A DNA stretch of 64,000 nt, from NCBI GenBank assembly GCA_002049455.2, contig KV918826.1, positions 229,938 through 293,937 of the forward strand, in the 5' to 3' direction. Positions within the stretch are counted from its first letter, which is position 1. The number at the start of each line of letters is the position of its first letter. Source of the stretch: Porphyra umbilicalis (taxonomy: Eukaryota > Rhodophyta > Bangiophyceae > Bangiales > Bangiaceae). Position numbers and translations under genes: made by a program. The notes below the pieces were generated by a model that saw nothing but the letters and a program-made list of their open reading frames with translations, was not told the origin of the DNA and searched no databases. Shown piece after piece: positions 54,334 through 64,000 of this stretch.

Positions 54334-55468
54334 ATGGGTTTCCTAAGCGGCGTGGCGGCGCCGCCGCCGCCGCCGCCACCGTCGGTGCCGCCGCCGTCGG
54401 TGCCTTTCCTTTGGAGGGCGCCCCCACCGGCGGCCGCGCCGCCGCCGTGCCAGACGCGGCGGTGCCCGCCACCGCCCGCGCGTTTGAGGGCTCCATGCTC
54501 CGCAACAGCCGCTACACCCGCTTCATCCGCCAAGGCAACTGCCCGACGCGCGTCGCCATTGGGGCCGTCTCCAACGTGGCCTTCGGCGTCTTCAACGTCC
54601 CGCACGGGTCCATCACGTCTGACGGTACGGCGTGCACGTCGGCCTCAGCCATGACCGTCGTGACGTCCTCGTCGGGCGCGGCGGGGGACCTGGACGCGCT
54701 CCTCGCCGCGGATGACATCCTCGACGCAACGTTCGAGGAGCTCAACCCGGCCGGCGCGTCCTTCCTCGTCGGCTTTGAAAGCCAGCGGCGGGTGTGTGGG
54801 CGTGGGGGGGCGGCGACGCAGCCGGCGCCGGCCGTGACGCTGTTTATCAATGAGGACGCGGGGGTGGCCATCCCGTCGGTCGCGTTTTTGCGCCCGACGC
54901 CGGGGGGGTACATGGTCGTCTTTACGCCGTCGGCGGGGCAGCGCATCCCGTGCACGTACGCTGCGGCGCGGCAGGGGGTGGCGGCGCACACGGGGGTGGT
55001 GGATGACGAGGCGGGGGGGGGGGTGGCCGAAGCCGGTGCGGCCGCGGGGGGGGGTGGCGGGGGGGGGGCGGTGAGGGGGAGGATGACGACGAAGACGATG
55101 CGGCGGACGCGACGGGCGAGCCGGCGGCGACGGGCGAGGGGGGGGCCGGCGGCGCAGGCGGCGGTGGCGGTGCCGGCGGTAGTGCTGGCGGCGTCGGAAG
55201 TGCCGGCGGTGCTGGTAGTGCCGGCAGTGCCGGCGGTGCCGGTGAGGGTGGCGCCGGTGGCGGCGCGGGTGGCGGCGCGGGCGGCGGCGGCGCTGGGGAG
55301 GAGACGGACGACGATGACGATGACGATACGCCGACCGTTGTGGTTGCCGGCGGCGGTGCGGGCGGCGGCGGCGAGGGTGGCGGCGGCGCCGGTGGCGGTG
55401 GCACGGGCGCCGGCGGTGCGGGTGTGCCTCAGAGCTCTGTAACAGCGGTTCCCACGGTGACTTACTGA
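54334..55468 (+). CDS. Secreted or surface protein with acidic/Gly-rich C-terminus, novel
   Basis: The conserved-looking core (54480-54990) reads SMLRNSRYTRFIRQGNCPTR, AIGAVSNVAFGVFNV, SFLVGFESQRRVCGRG, AVTLFINEDAGVAIPSVAFL and GYMVVFTPSAGQRIPCTYAA. Its composition is natural, with four cysteines. Upstream, Ala/Val-rich sequence (TVGAAAVGAFPLEG) looks like the end of a signal peptide. ATG 54334 (MGFLSGVAA) is one frame away within a CCG repeat. After G runs at 55046-55068 the frame shifts again by the same amount, giving EGEDDDEDDAADATGE, then Gly/Ala/Ser repeats, DDDDDDD, more Gly, and VPQSSVTAVPTVTY at the stop. One extra base at each place would join all parts. No family is recognised. A Gly/Asp-rich tail suggests a wall or matrix protein binding cations. 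Confidence 0.6.
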
Positions 55469-56890
55469 AAAAACACCGGTGCCGGTCTCCCAGAGGACGC
55501 TCTGTACTTCTTTCATGGTGCAGAAAGGAGCGGGAGCTGTCTGGTGGCAACACTCTCCCCGCCTCTTTTCATCTCTTTCGCATGTGCACGACAGAGGCAT
55601 GCGTCGCCCTTCTGGGTGGAATACGATTGCACCACATTTTTTCTCGACAGTCTGCTACTGGGTGCTTTAACGCCTCCATTTTACGATCATGTGCGCCGTT
55701 CTGCCCGCCCACGGTTCCTTCTTGCGTTTTCTGCCCCTGAAAGGCCACGGCGGCGAGCAAGTGCCACCACTGCAACAGCCCCCCGTACCCTTGAAAGGAC
55801 CAAGTAGTTGGATGCGTTGGCTTCCGAACATGCTACCCTAGCAAGCCAGCCCGGAAGAACGGACCTGAGCACCGATAAGAACACTACAGTACGCATTGCC
55901 CATGGTGCCCCTTCGGAACGAACATTTTGAGCGTCTTCGGCCCTGTTGTACAGTTACGCGCAGGGTAAGAGTGAAAGAACAGCGGAGCAGGTGTGTTTGT
56001 AGGCGGAACCGACTCGTCGGCCATGCGTGCGTACAGTCGACCCCGCGTGCTGCCCCACTGGGTCAGAAGTAGGGTTGGGTCGCCGGTCGGTCAACGTTGT
56101 GGTATTAATGACGTTAGTTCAATTACCAGTGTACTGAGACCGACCGTAGCCAAGCAATAAAGCGAGTTCTATCGCCGTCGCGGCGAGGAAGAAGACCTTT
56201 TGTTGAAGGGCATCCGATGGGGAGCCGGGTGGTGCCCACGACGGCGACCCCGGACCCACGGTGGTTTAATACAAACAACGGCACTGGTCGATCGACCATC
56301 CGATCAAGCGATCGTAATGAGTGCCGGAAGACAGATAAGACAGGCAAGCAATAAAAAAATAAACAATGCGGAAGTAACCCCCCAAAGGGCGTGCCACAAG
56401 CCGAGTCACACACATCCGTGGATTCGGCCAGTCAAGGGGGCTACTCGTGGCTAATTGCCAATTGGTAGCAGAGATATGCTACATACCTCCAACGCGAGAT
56501 TCGAACCGTCCCGGTGAGATCCGAGGATGGTGAAACCCGATTGGGCGATCGCGGCCCCTTACGGGCCCGCGCGGGCGCAGCCGCCCAGGCGGCGGGAGCC
56601 GGGGGGGGGGGGGGGGCGCGCCGCCCAGTCCCGATTGGGGGGAGGTGGCGGTTCGCCGTCGTCGGTCGCGACCGTCCCGCCACACACGCGTGGGCGTGGG
56701 TGGTGGGCAGCTGACGCGGCGGATCCGACCGGCGCTTGCGCGTACGCGCGCCCTCGCAGGCGAGTCGGCGTCGGCGTCGGCGTGGTGGCCAGACGGTCGG
56801 TTGACAGGCGACGAGCGTCGGGGTTAAGACCCGTTGGTGCGCGGGTGCGTCGTGCAACACGTGTTGGGGCAACCGTCGTCGGCGCCGAGT
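55469..56890. other. Intergenic, no gene seen
   Basis: Mostly balanced composition up to 56500, then GC-rich. No frame has a recognisable domain. A TTCGAACC element at 56503 does not fit a tRNA fold. Confidence 0.55.
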
Positions 56891-57118
56891 GGCGCCTCCT
56901 TCGTCGGGGGTTTGACTACCCCGACGACACGGCGAAAGCCGGGACGCGGGTCCGTGGTGCCGAGCGTGGGGGTGGGGTTCACACCTCCAGGCCGGTTAGC
57001 ACCGAGGCGTACGCGCGGGACAGCACCAGCTGGGTGGTGGTCGTCGTGACGGCAGGCGCCGCCCTCGTCGGGGTGTTGACTCCCCCGACGACACGGCGGA
57101 AGCCGGGGTGCGGGTCCG
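56891..57118. repeat. Direct repeat, about 62-bp copies 164 bp apart
   Basis: Copies 56891-56953 and 57055-57118 share GTCGGGG(G)TTTGACT-CCCCGACGACACGGCG and GGGTCCG. Each contains its own small inverted repeat (CGTCGGGG...CCCCGACG), so each could fold as a hairpin. Confidence 0.75.
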
Positions 57119-57311
57119 CGTTGTATCGGCACGGGGCCCTCCCGTGTCTTCGTGCTCGCGCACAGGTCGCTGCCTAACGGCAAGGTTGAGTAGGGGTGCG
57201 CCGCCGCAAGGTGGCACACCGCGAGGTGGTGGGCCCGGTGAGTGTGGGTTTGCGCGGGGTGGGGGGGGCGGCGCGCACGGCGGCAAGGGCGGCAAGCCCG
57301 GCGGCGACGGC

Positions 57312-57890
57312 GGCAAGGGCGGCAAGGGCGGCAAGGGCGGCAAGGGCGGCAAGGGCGGCAAGGGCGGCAAGGGCGGCAAGGAACAAGGGCGGAAAGGCGC
57401 AGGGGCGGCAAGGTCGGCAACGAGGGCGGCACACTTGGCGGCTAAGCGCGGCGGCGGCACGGGTGGTGAGGCCGGGGGCACGGGCAGTTCGCCTTGCGGC
57501 GCGGGCGACGAGGGCCGGCGGCGCGGGCGGTTCGCCTTGCGGCGCGGGCGACGAGGGCCGGCGGCGCGGGCGGTCCGCCTTGCGGCGCGGGCGATTTGCC
57601 GCGGGCGTCGAGTGCCGGCAACGCGGGCAAGGGCGGCAACGGCCGGCGGCGCGGGCAGTTTGCCTTGCGGCGCGGGCGTCGAGGGCCGGCAGCGCGGGCA
57701 AGGGCGGCATCGGCCAGCGACGCGGGCGATTCGCCTTGCGGCACGCGCGATTTGCCTTGCGGCGCAGGCAAGGGCGGCATCGGCCAGCGACGCGGGCGGT
57801 TCGCCTGGCGACGCGGGCGATTCTCCTTGCGGCGCGGGCAAGGGCGGCAACGGCCGGCGACGCGGGCAGTTTGCCTTGCGGCTACGTACG
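57312..57890. repeat. Minisatellite block: 9-bp then longer GC-rich units
   Basis: GGCAAGGGC repeats about eight times (57312-57384), then degenerate units of GCGGGCGATTCGCCTTGCGGCG and GGCAAGGGCGGCA(AC/TC)GGCC of roughly 30-60 bp continue to about 57890. The plus frame would read as Gly-Gly-Lys repeats, but no start or conserved partner supports translation. Confidence 0.75.
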
Positions 57891-57922
57891 GAGGCGGTAA
57901 GGGTGTACACCCAGGTACCAGC

Positions 57923-58209
57923 ATGATTGACCCCGCAGCGATGGCGGTGGACGGCGGCAACGCCAACGGCGAGGCGCACGTGGCTCACGCCGTTGCAGGT
58001 GACGGACCCGATGTCGATCCGTCCACCGACACGGAGATGTATGTCCGCCTCAGCCTCGCGGCTCGTTCTACGCGCACGTTCGCCCGACCGAGGTGGTCGA
58101 TGGGATCCCGGTCATTGCTGACCAGAGTCTGTACGACAGTTGCGTCCGCAACCGCGCTCGCGCGCACACTCAGCGTATTTACTTCGCAGTTTCCTGTCAG
58201 TCATCATAG
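57923..58209 (+). pseudogene. Short gene with one frame break, unknown
   Basis: From ATG 57923 the product reads MIDPAAMAVDGGNANGEAHV to TDTEMYVRLSLA. After one lost base near 58058-58066 it continues GSFYAHVRPTEVVDGIPVIA then DQSLYDSCVRNRARAHTQRI to a stop at 58207-58209. Both halves have ordinary coding composition, and one added base gives about 95 residues. No homopolymer is at the break. Its last 13 nt overlap, tail to tail, the minus-strand frame at 58197-58796. No family is recognised. Confidence 0.45.
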
Positions 58210-58796
58210 CGATGTAGGAAGTGGCAGGCCAGCATGGCCCATGGTGTGGGATTTGCATCCCTTGCATCTGCTGATAAAAGCACTTCGTACTCGAAACATG
58301 CGCGTATGGCGGTAGCGTACCAACTGGTGTTGGTCCATTGTAGTATTACCACGGTTGCCTCCTCGGTGGTTGTTACCAAGCGTCGAAGGACTGAGTCCAA
58401 GTGTTGCACCGGGGGTACCAGAAGCCCGTTGGGGAGCACTGGTACAGGGGGATCGCTCCCGATCAGTGTCGCCTGTGCGGATTTCGGCCACACATATGTG
58501 TACGGGCCGTAAACACGGTTCAGCCGAGAGAAATGCCGCAAGGCAAGTTGGGGATCATACGCAAAGTTGCGCGTCATGGACGGCAGAGTGGACTTGAGCC
58601 ACGCCACAGGAATTACTTCCTTAATTGCAACGTCGGTACTTGACTCTGTCCAAGAGACATCGGCATGGATAACTCCGTCACCGGTAACATGGACATGTTG
58701 AATAGTGGGTATCCACTGGTCCAGGAATACCTCAGATCTGTCGGCACGGTCTGACCACCCGCCTCTATGGCCTCCAATCGCCCCGTTTCCTGGCCC
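58197..58796 (-). CDS. Retroelement polyprotein fragment, RNase H-linked region
   Basis: Two hundred codons are open without an early ATG, ending HFLHRYDD. The order of motifs (FLDQWIPTIQHVHVTGDGV then HADVSWTES, WLKSTLP, LNRVYGPYTYVW, NGLLVPPVQHLDSVLRRL, ATVVILQWTNTSWYATAIRA) resembles the stretch following reverse transcriptase in DIRS/Ty3-like elements, where a ...PP..LI..VL..L...T.V.P.W....W pattern is known. Reverse transcriptase itself is not in the window, so this is a fragment or an exon of a captured gene. Family assignment is by pattern only. Confidence 0.5.
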   Translation of the reverse strand, partial: GPGNGAIGGHRGGWSDRADRSEVFLDQWIPTIQHVHVTGDGVIHADVSWTESSTDVAIKEVIPVAWLKSTLPSMTRNFAYDPQLALRHFSRLNRVYGPYTYVWPKSAQATLIGSDPPVPVLPNGLLVPPVQHLDSVLRRLVTTTEEATVVILQWTNTSWYATAIRACFEYEVLLSADARDANPTPWAMLACHFLHRYDD

Positions 58797-59985
58797 TCAG
58801 CGACCCTCGGCACGGCACGAACATGCCCTTTCCCTCCCATGCCGGCCGTCTGACCAATCAGAGGCCAGGAATGACCGTTCCTCGCGCCCCCCCCAGGCCG
58901 GTATTTGGGTGGCCTGGATTGGGCCTGGGCCGCCTGCAGAATCTGCAGCGATCTGGCGCATTTTTCCGCCTGCTCCTCAGGGTGCTCATTACAGTGCTTC
59001 CGGGGCCCTGCAATATCGAGCTTGTGGACCGGGGCGTTATTGAGCGCACGTTGGGTCCTGCACTAGAGGCGCCAGCCTTGCAACGGGGCTCGGACGAGGT
59101 CCTACAGGTGCTTCGATCGGGTAGGTCCACAATCCTGGGCCGCACGTGGCCGGCTCGGGGGGCCTGCTTCACTGCCCGTTACGCCTTCTCTGCGTCACGT
59201 GGCGCGCGCGCGCGCACGGGCTCCGACCGGCCTCGCAGCTGGCACTGTTGCAGGCGTGGGGACGCCTTGCCGGCGGCCCCGACGGCACGCCGAGGTCGGT
59301 CCGTCCGGGTCCGGCGTCGCGGGGACCCCTCTTGTGTCGTCCTCGTCCCCGTAGCGGACGCCGTAACCACCATCGACGCGGCGCGCCGCGCTGGCTCTGC
59401 CTCGCTTTCGGTCGCATGCACCCGTGTCTACCGTGTCCCTGTCCGTCTTATTGTCCCCATTGCCGATCACACCGCCGGGGCCAACGTAGCCTGCGTTGCT
59501 CCGTGAGTGGGTGGGTCGCTAGGGGCAAATCTGTGCCGGCTGTGGCCGTTTTTCGCGCGGCCCGAGGTTAAGACGGTGGACGTTTGTTTCTCTTGGTTGT
59601 GGCCCACCCTGTTATTCTCTCGGGTGTCCGCGTGGCGGCGGTCGATTTGCCGCAGTTTTTGCGTTGGGGTCGCGGCGGTGGCCTGCGACGGCTGTCGCGC
59701 GGCGTCGCCGTCGCCGTGAATCTGATTTGGCGCGTGGGGCTGTTCGTCGTGGCTTTGGCAGCTCGGCTTGCAAAGGAGGCGGGGGCGGTTACGGTGGTGA
59801 TCGCGGTGTTTGGCGGTTGCGGGGGGGGGTGGCGTTTCGGTGGTGGCCGTGGTGTGTAGGGGTTGCGGGGGGGGGTGGCGTTTCGGTGGTGGCCGTGGTG
59901 TGTGGGGGTTGCGGGGGGGGGGGGGGGGTGCGCCGTGAGATTCAGTTCTACGTCTTGGTGTGCGTGTGCGTCTAATCCGGGCGCA
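58797..59985. other. Upstream region of large gene, unproven frame
   Basis: A plus frame at 58823-59506 is open for 228 codons (GWPGLGLGRLQNLQRSGAFF), possibly a genuine exon but with no domain. A G/T-rich tandem repeat follows at 59805-59930 (two units of about 50 bp containing GGTGGCGTTTCGGTGGTGGC) just before the next ATG. Confidence 0.4.
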
Positions 59986-62900
59986 ATGGTGTCCGACGCC
60001 GTCAACCAGGCGGCCCTCGCGACGTGCAAGTCCTTCGTCGACGCCGTCGGGGAGCGGCGCATCGGCTCGGTCACGTTGGAGCAGGTCAAGCTTCTCCTGA
60101 CGCACGTGGAGCTCTTCTCCAAAGACCACAACGACCTCAACTGGCACGTGCACGTGTCGGGCTACGACAAGCGCGGCAAAGTCTTCTGGTTGCCCATCTA
60201 CGAGGACGCGGCCATTTGCGAGAGCCCCGCGGCCCATGCGTTGGGCCAGGTCTACCGATACGCGGAGAGCGGATCCTGCATGGAGGCGACGGTCGCCTCC
60301 ATCCTGACGGACGCGCGGTCGTCACGGACGCCGCTCCCTCCAGCCGCCCGCGCGGACGGATCCGTCGCACGGGGACGGCGGGGAAAAGGTGATGAGAGGA
60401 CGGGAGATGCTGAGAAGGATGTGAGGGGAGACGGAGGGGGTGGGGAGGGGACGGGGGCTGCCCAACCAGCCCCTGAAAGAGAGGACTCCGCGCGGGAAGC
60501 TGGTACAAGTGCTGCTGGGGACGCCCCGGGCCAGCCCACGACGGCCGCTGCTCGACTGGCAATGTCGCAAGCAGCCGCAGCGGCCGTCATTGACGGAGAC
60601 GCTGCAGACGATTTTACTCCTCCAGCTGTTGCAGACGACGGGACCCGACCGTTGGGATCCGGCAGGGCAGCAACGGATACAGGTGCCGTTGCATCGCATC
60701 CTCTGGCAAGCAAGACCGTTGGGGGCGGCAGTGGCCGTATGTACCCAACCTTGGACGATCCCCTGTCTGGGCTGGACGTCAGTGACTGCGGCGGCGGTGA
60801 CGAGACCGAGGATGAGCTCGCTGCGGGAGCATCCGGGGCACGCCCCCGGCCGTCGGGCAACGTCAAGCGTGTCAAGCGGGTTCGGCGCGACTGGGAGCCC
60901 ACCGCGCCGGCGACCATACACCCTCCTACTGACTACCTGCCGACCGACACCGCCGTGTTGTTGGCCAAGACGGTACTAGAGTGCCCCGAGCCTCTCACGC
61001 AGCTGAGGAAGGTCGCAGTGCTCGGAAACGCGGCTGCGGCGGGCGGGATGTCCTGGCCGAGAGCGCGGCTGAGCTTGCCGTGGTGGCCTCGACAAGTCGG
61101 GTGCGAAAAGCCGTGGCCGCTCCACGTCATTGTCAATAACTCCCTCGTCCACCTCGGGGACCCGAAGCACGTGACCAAGGACGGTTCGGTGAGGGTGGTG
61201 CTGCCTCACATGAACATCGCCTGCTCCAGCACGCTGGAGTGCCGCCTTGGAGAACTGATGGCGGTGGTAGACAAGTGCGAGAGGGCTCACGCGGCGATAT
61301 CGGGGTACGTTTCCAAGTTCAACCCGAAGGTGCTGCCGCCGATTGCGTCGCGGACGTCCCAGCGGCCGTCTCTCTCCGGGCTGTCCGGGTTGCGAGCAGC
61401 ATCAAGGATTGCACCGACGCCATCCGCGTTTGCTCTGCAACAGGCGGACGCTCGGAGGCCTGGTGAGCTATTTTATGGCGGCTCCCGTCGACCCGCGGGG
61501 TGGGTGGCCAACGGCTCACAGCCGCCGACACACCACGTGCGGATGGCGCCGCCCGATCTTCCCGCCCCGCTACCCCGCGACCATCCTGCTCCTCAAGCGC
61601 CTTCGGCTAGCACGAGACCTAGTGGGGCGACTGCGGCGGTGGCTGCCGCACAGACGGCGGCTGCCACACTCCGAGCGACTTTAGTCGCGCGAGCGGCAGT
61701 GGCAAAGCAGCCGCGAGCTTCCTCAAGCGCCAGCCGTGCCGCGGCGACTGGCCGTGAAAGCGCTACGTCGACGGCTCGCCGAGCTCGTCGAAATGCGTCC
61801 ACGGCATCACCGCCTCAACCATATCCACCTACTCCTGCGTCGCTCTCTGGATGTGCAGCGACAGCTCCATCCACAGCTGCTGCTGTATCACAGGTGGCTG
61901 CTGCGCCTCGAGCGCGCCCTGCACATCATCCTGCAGCTCCCATAGCGCGTGCCACAACCACGACGCATACCACTGCGGTTGCAGCTCCTGGAACTGCTGC
62001 ACCTCGAGCAATTTCTACCAGTCTTTCTGCACGTCCATCTTCACGTGCGACGACAACACCATCCACAGCTGCGGCACCGTCATCATCTGTTGCTGCCCCT
62101 CGACCATGCCTCCCTACTCCTGCTGCTTCTTCACTTCCGCCTGCAACGACCAAGCCAACTGCAGCTGCGGCTGCACCCATTGTGGCTGCTACGTTTCCAC
62201 CACGCACTCTTAATCCTGCTGTTTCTACATCTCCAAATGCAACGACCAAGCCGTCTGCATCTGCGGCTGGACCACCTTTGGCTGGTACGCAAGCACCACG
62301 CCCTCCTACTCCTCCTACTCATTCTGTTTCTCCATCTCCACGTGCGACGGCTAAGCCTATCGCAGCTACGGCTGCAACACCAGTGGCTACTGCGCCGTCT
62401 CCACGTGCTGACGCCCAGCCATCAAGATCTGGAGGTCGACCACCTGTAGCTGCCGCGCCGTCTGCTGCTTCCGGGACAGCACTGCCTGCCTGCACTTTGC
62501 CGTCGCCGATCGCCGCGCAAGCTTCTTCCACCCGCCCATCTGCAACGACACCGCAGCCGGCGACCAGCGCCGCGTCCATTGCGGTTGCTTCTTTGAAGCT
62601 TTCAGAGCCGTCGCCGTCTGTAGCCGCGACAAGTGCATCGGCTACCCCGGAGGGCCCAACAAGTTTATCTTCTCCATCTGGTGGACCGGATGCATTGGCA
62701 GCAGCGCGCGCTCTTCCTGCTCCTTCACCGGGCTTAGAGGTTTCACGGACAACGGTCTCTCGCCCCTCGTCACCTCCTCCACCTGGTGGTCGTTCCTCGC
62801 TTGAGGGGTCACCAAAGTCGGTGGCCAGCTCCGCGGCTACTACACACCAGTCCGCCGCCGGCGGCGCGCTTGCTTCCGTTCCGGGCCGCTTGGTGGCACC

Positions 62901-63942
62901 TAGGCCGCTGGCTGCGTCTAGCGACGGGTCTGCTGCCAGCCTGCTGAGCCGAGCTGGCTCATCCTCGCGGCCTCCGCCACTCCCCCCGAGACCCCCGCTG
63001 CCCAGCGGTCGGCGCCGGGCCACGTCCAAAGCGGCAGCGGAAAGAAGTTCCCAAGAGCCGGAAGCGAAGGGCTCCAAGGCGGGCGCCAAGGCGGGCATCA
63101 AGGTGGGCACCAAGGCGAGCGCCACGGCGGGCGCCAAGGTCAGGGACAAGGTGAGCGGCAAGGTTGGTTCCACGTCGGTTGCCAATGCAAGAGCCAAGGC
63201 GGGTTCCAAGGCGGGCGTCAAGGCGTCGGCCACGCGGGTCAAGTCGACCCAGATTCTTGGTGCTGCGGCGGGCGCCAACGGGGAGGCCGATGCGCAACCT
63301 CCTCCTGCAACGACACCGGTCGCCAGCAGAGCCAGCGGGTCCGCTTCACTGCTGTCGTCGGCGACTCGTCCGTCGCCACCAAGTGGCAACAGCGCGCGAA
63401 GAGGGCGCTCGGCATTTGGGCTGGCGGCGGATGCCCTCAGGCTTTCAACGAGTGCAGCGGCAGCGCCAAAGACTACTAAACGAGCGGCTGCTGCAAAGCC
63501 AACCTCGAGTCCCGCGCGTCCTCCGAAGCGCTCGCGTCGCCTTGAAGCGCGGGAGCAGCTTGAGGCAGCGGAGCGACGGATCGCAGCCGCGCGGGAGACC
63601 GCGGCGGCATCCGCGACTGCCACAGATGCGTCAGCAGTGGCGGTGGCGGCGTCGCAAGCCCCTCTCAGCGCCGTGGCCAACCGCGCCGTCTGCACCCTCC
63701 TGTCAGAGCTTGGTGTGCCGGTTGCTACTGGGCGGCTGTTGAAGGAGCGTCGTAAGGTGAGCAACCGCTGGATCGACCCGGACATGGCAGCGGTGGAGCT
63801 GTGCTCCATCCTCGAGCCGTCCGTCGCGTACCCCTACAATGACCGCTACCCACTGGCTCCGAAGCGGTCGGCGGTCGTGCATCTTGATGGTCATGTTGGT
63901 ACCACGATCGTGTGGTCCGTGGAATCGGTGTCTTTCTCGTAG
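59986..63942 (+). CDS. Large modular protein with H1-like lysine-rich tract, novel
   Basis: A 1318-residue protein starts at ATG 59986. Residues 1-105 form a globular domain (VNQAALATCKSFVDAVGE, LNWHVHVSGYDKRGKVFWLP). An acidic low-complexity linker follows. A second globular part lies at about 300-450 (TDTAVLLAKTVLECPEPL, PLHVIVNNSLVHLGDPKHV). Residues 450-1020 are Ser/Ala/Pro/Thr-rich with degenerate repeats of about 32-37 residues (ATTKPTAAAAAPIVA type, about 605-810). Residues 1025-1085 repeat Lys every four residues (KAGAKAGIKVGTK), like the tail of histone H1. The C-terminal domain (about 1225-1318) includes LLSELGVPVATGRLLKERRK and WIDPDMAAVELCSILEPS. A chromatin- or DNA-associated role is plausible from the H1-like tract. 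No family is recognised. The frame is unbroken. Confidence 0.7.
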   Translation: MVSDAVNQAALATCKSFVDAVGERRIGSVTLEQVKLLLTHVELFSKDHNDLNWHVHVSGYDKRGKVFWLPIYEDAAICESPAAHALGQVYRYAESGSCMEATVASILTDARSSRTPLPPAARADGSVARGRRGKGDERTGDAEKDVRGDGGGGEGTGAAQPAPEREDSAREAGTSAAGDAPGQPTTAAARLAMSQAAAAAVIDGDAADDFTPPAVADDGTRPLGSGRAATDTGAVASHPLASKTVGGGSGRMYPTLDDPLSGLDVSDCGGGDETEDELAAGASGARPRPSGNVKRVKRVRRDWEPTAPATIHPPTDYLPTDTAVLLAKTVLECPEPLTQLRKVAVLGNAAAAGGMSWPRARLSLPWWPRQVGCEKPWPLHVIVNNSLVHLGDPKHVTKDGSVRVVLPHMNIACSSTLECRLGELMAVVDKCERAHAAISGYVSKFNPKVLPPIASRTSQRPSLSGLSGLRAASRIAPTPSAFALQQADARRPGELFYGGSRRPAGWVANGSQPPTHHVRMAPPDLPAPLPRDHPAPQAPSASTRPSGATAAVAAAQTAAATLRATLVARAAVAKQPRASSSASRAAATGRESATSTARRARRNASTASPPQPYPPTPASLSGCAATAPSTAAAVSQVAAAPRARPAHHPAAPIARATTTTHTTAVAAPGTAAPRAISTSLSARPSSRATTTPSTAAAPSSSVAAPRPCLPTPAASSLPPATTKPTAAAAAPIVAATFPPRTLNPAVSTSPNATTKPSASAAGPPLAGTQAPRPPTPPTHSVSPSPRATAKPIAATAATPVATAPSPRADAQPSRSGGRPPVAAAPSAASGTALPACTLPSPIAAQASSTRPSATTPQPATSAASIAVASLKLSEPSPSVAATSASATPEGPTSLSSPSGGPDALAAARALPAPSPGLEVSRTTVSRPSSPPPPGGRSSLEGSPKSVASSAATTHQSAAGGALASVPGRLVAPRPLAASSDGSAASLLSRAGSSSRPPPLPPRPPLPSGRRRATSKAAAERSSQEPEAKGSKAGAKAGIKVGTKASATAGAKVRDKVSGKVGSTSVANARAKAGSKAGVKASATRVKSTQILGAAAGANGEADAQPPPATTPVASRASGSASLLSSATRPSPPSGNSARRGRSAFGLAADALRLSTSAAAAPKTTKRAAAAKPTSSPARPPKRSRRLEAREQLEAAERRIAAARETAAASATATDASAVAVAASQAPLSAVANRAVCTLLSELGVPVATGRLLKERRKVSNRWIDPDMAAVELCSILEPSVAYPYNDRYPLAPKRSAVVHLDGHVGTTIVWSVESVSFS

Positions 63943-64000
63943 TGCTTTCTGTCCTTTCTGTCTGCAAGCTATTTCTGCTGTGGTACACTGGTTCCCTACT
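63943..64000. other. 3' flank of the large gene
   Basis: Only 58 bases remain after the stop; no signal is visible. Confidence 0.5.

Noticed and set aside
56490-56560. tRNA-like TTCGAACC on minus
   Set aside because: The would-be T stem (GACGG against CTCGC) does not pair and no cloverleaf forms.
57312-57890. Collagen-like Gly-Gly-Lys coding region
   Set aside because: It is a 9-bp minisatellite read in a convenient frame; no start, no conserved flank, and other frames are equally open.

Overview
The window is a nuclear segment from a very GC-rich eukaryote. It has GT-AG introns, a cytosolic ribosomal protein gene (uS14/RPS29), a FACKEL/ERG24-type sterol C-14 reductase, a SHAQKYF-class MYB factor and two CACTA (En/Spm) DNA transposons. 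Genes are compact, mostly intron-poor and rich in Ala, Gly and Pro homopolymers. They are separated by long G/C-homopolymer or low-complexity spacers and by patches of more balanced base composition. My best guess is a bangiophyte red alga (Porphyra/Pyropia-like). That is an inference from composition and gene types; nothing in the window names the species.

Layout. Positions 1-9 kb hold almost no genes: a TA-flanked MITE family (666-854 and 2950-3853), tandem repeats, a perfect palindrome and an inverted pair of dispersed repeats. From 9 to 21 kb is a host gene block: MYB (+), sterol reductase (-), secreted RCC1-like protein A (+), a small secreted Cys protein (-), a second type of RCC1-like protein (+) and RPS29 (-, with one intron and a 9-nt last exon). 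From 23 to 32 kb a Ser/Ala/Thr-rich host reading frame is split by CACTA-1 (24358-30715). From 33 to 39 kb are a small novel gene (+), secreted RCC1-like protein B (-, paralogue of A) and a nitrilase-family amidase (-). CACTA-2 (40399-46689, opposite orientation) follows. Then come a 64-bp-arm hairpin (47477-47614), a multipass membrane protein (-, 48048-49091), a repeat-rich gene-poor stretch, a secreted or surface acidic/Gly-rich protein (+, 54.3-55.5 kb), minisatellites, a retroelement RNase H-region fragment (-, 58.2-58.8 kb), and a 1318-residue protein with a histone-H1-like lysine-rich tract (+, 59986-63942).

The most coherent system is the pair of CACTA elements. Each has CCCTAC... termini, a 3-bp target duplication (CGG and CGA), a Tnp2-type transposase gene and, downstream on the same strand, an unrecognised accessory gene. 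The accessory gene has a tiny first exon, a phase-1 intron at the same place, a conserved core and a shared C-terminal AEDFFAS tag. The subterminal repeats differ between the elements (AATCCCAGGT versus CCGCGATWT), as expected if the accessory protein is the element-specific end-binding factor.

Caution on frames: several otherwise conserved genes change reading frame, most of them inside a G or C run of nine or more bases. In five of these cases a single extra base would restore the frame. This looks more like homopolymer under-calling in the assembly than biology, but it affects the exact ends of these genes.
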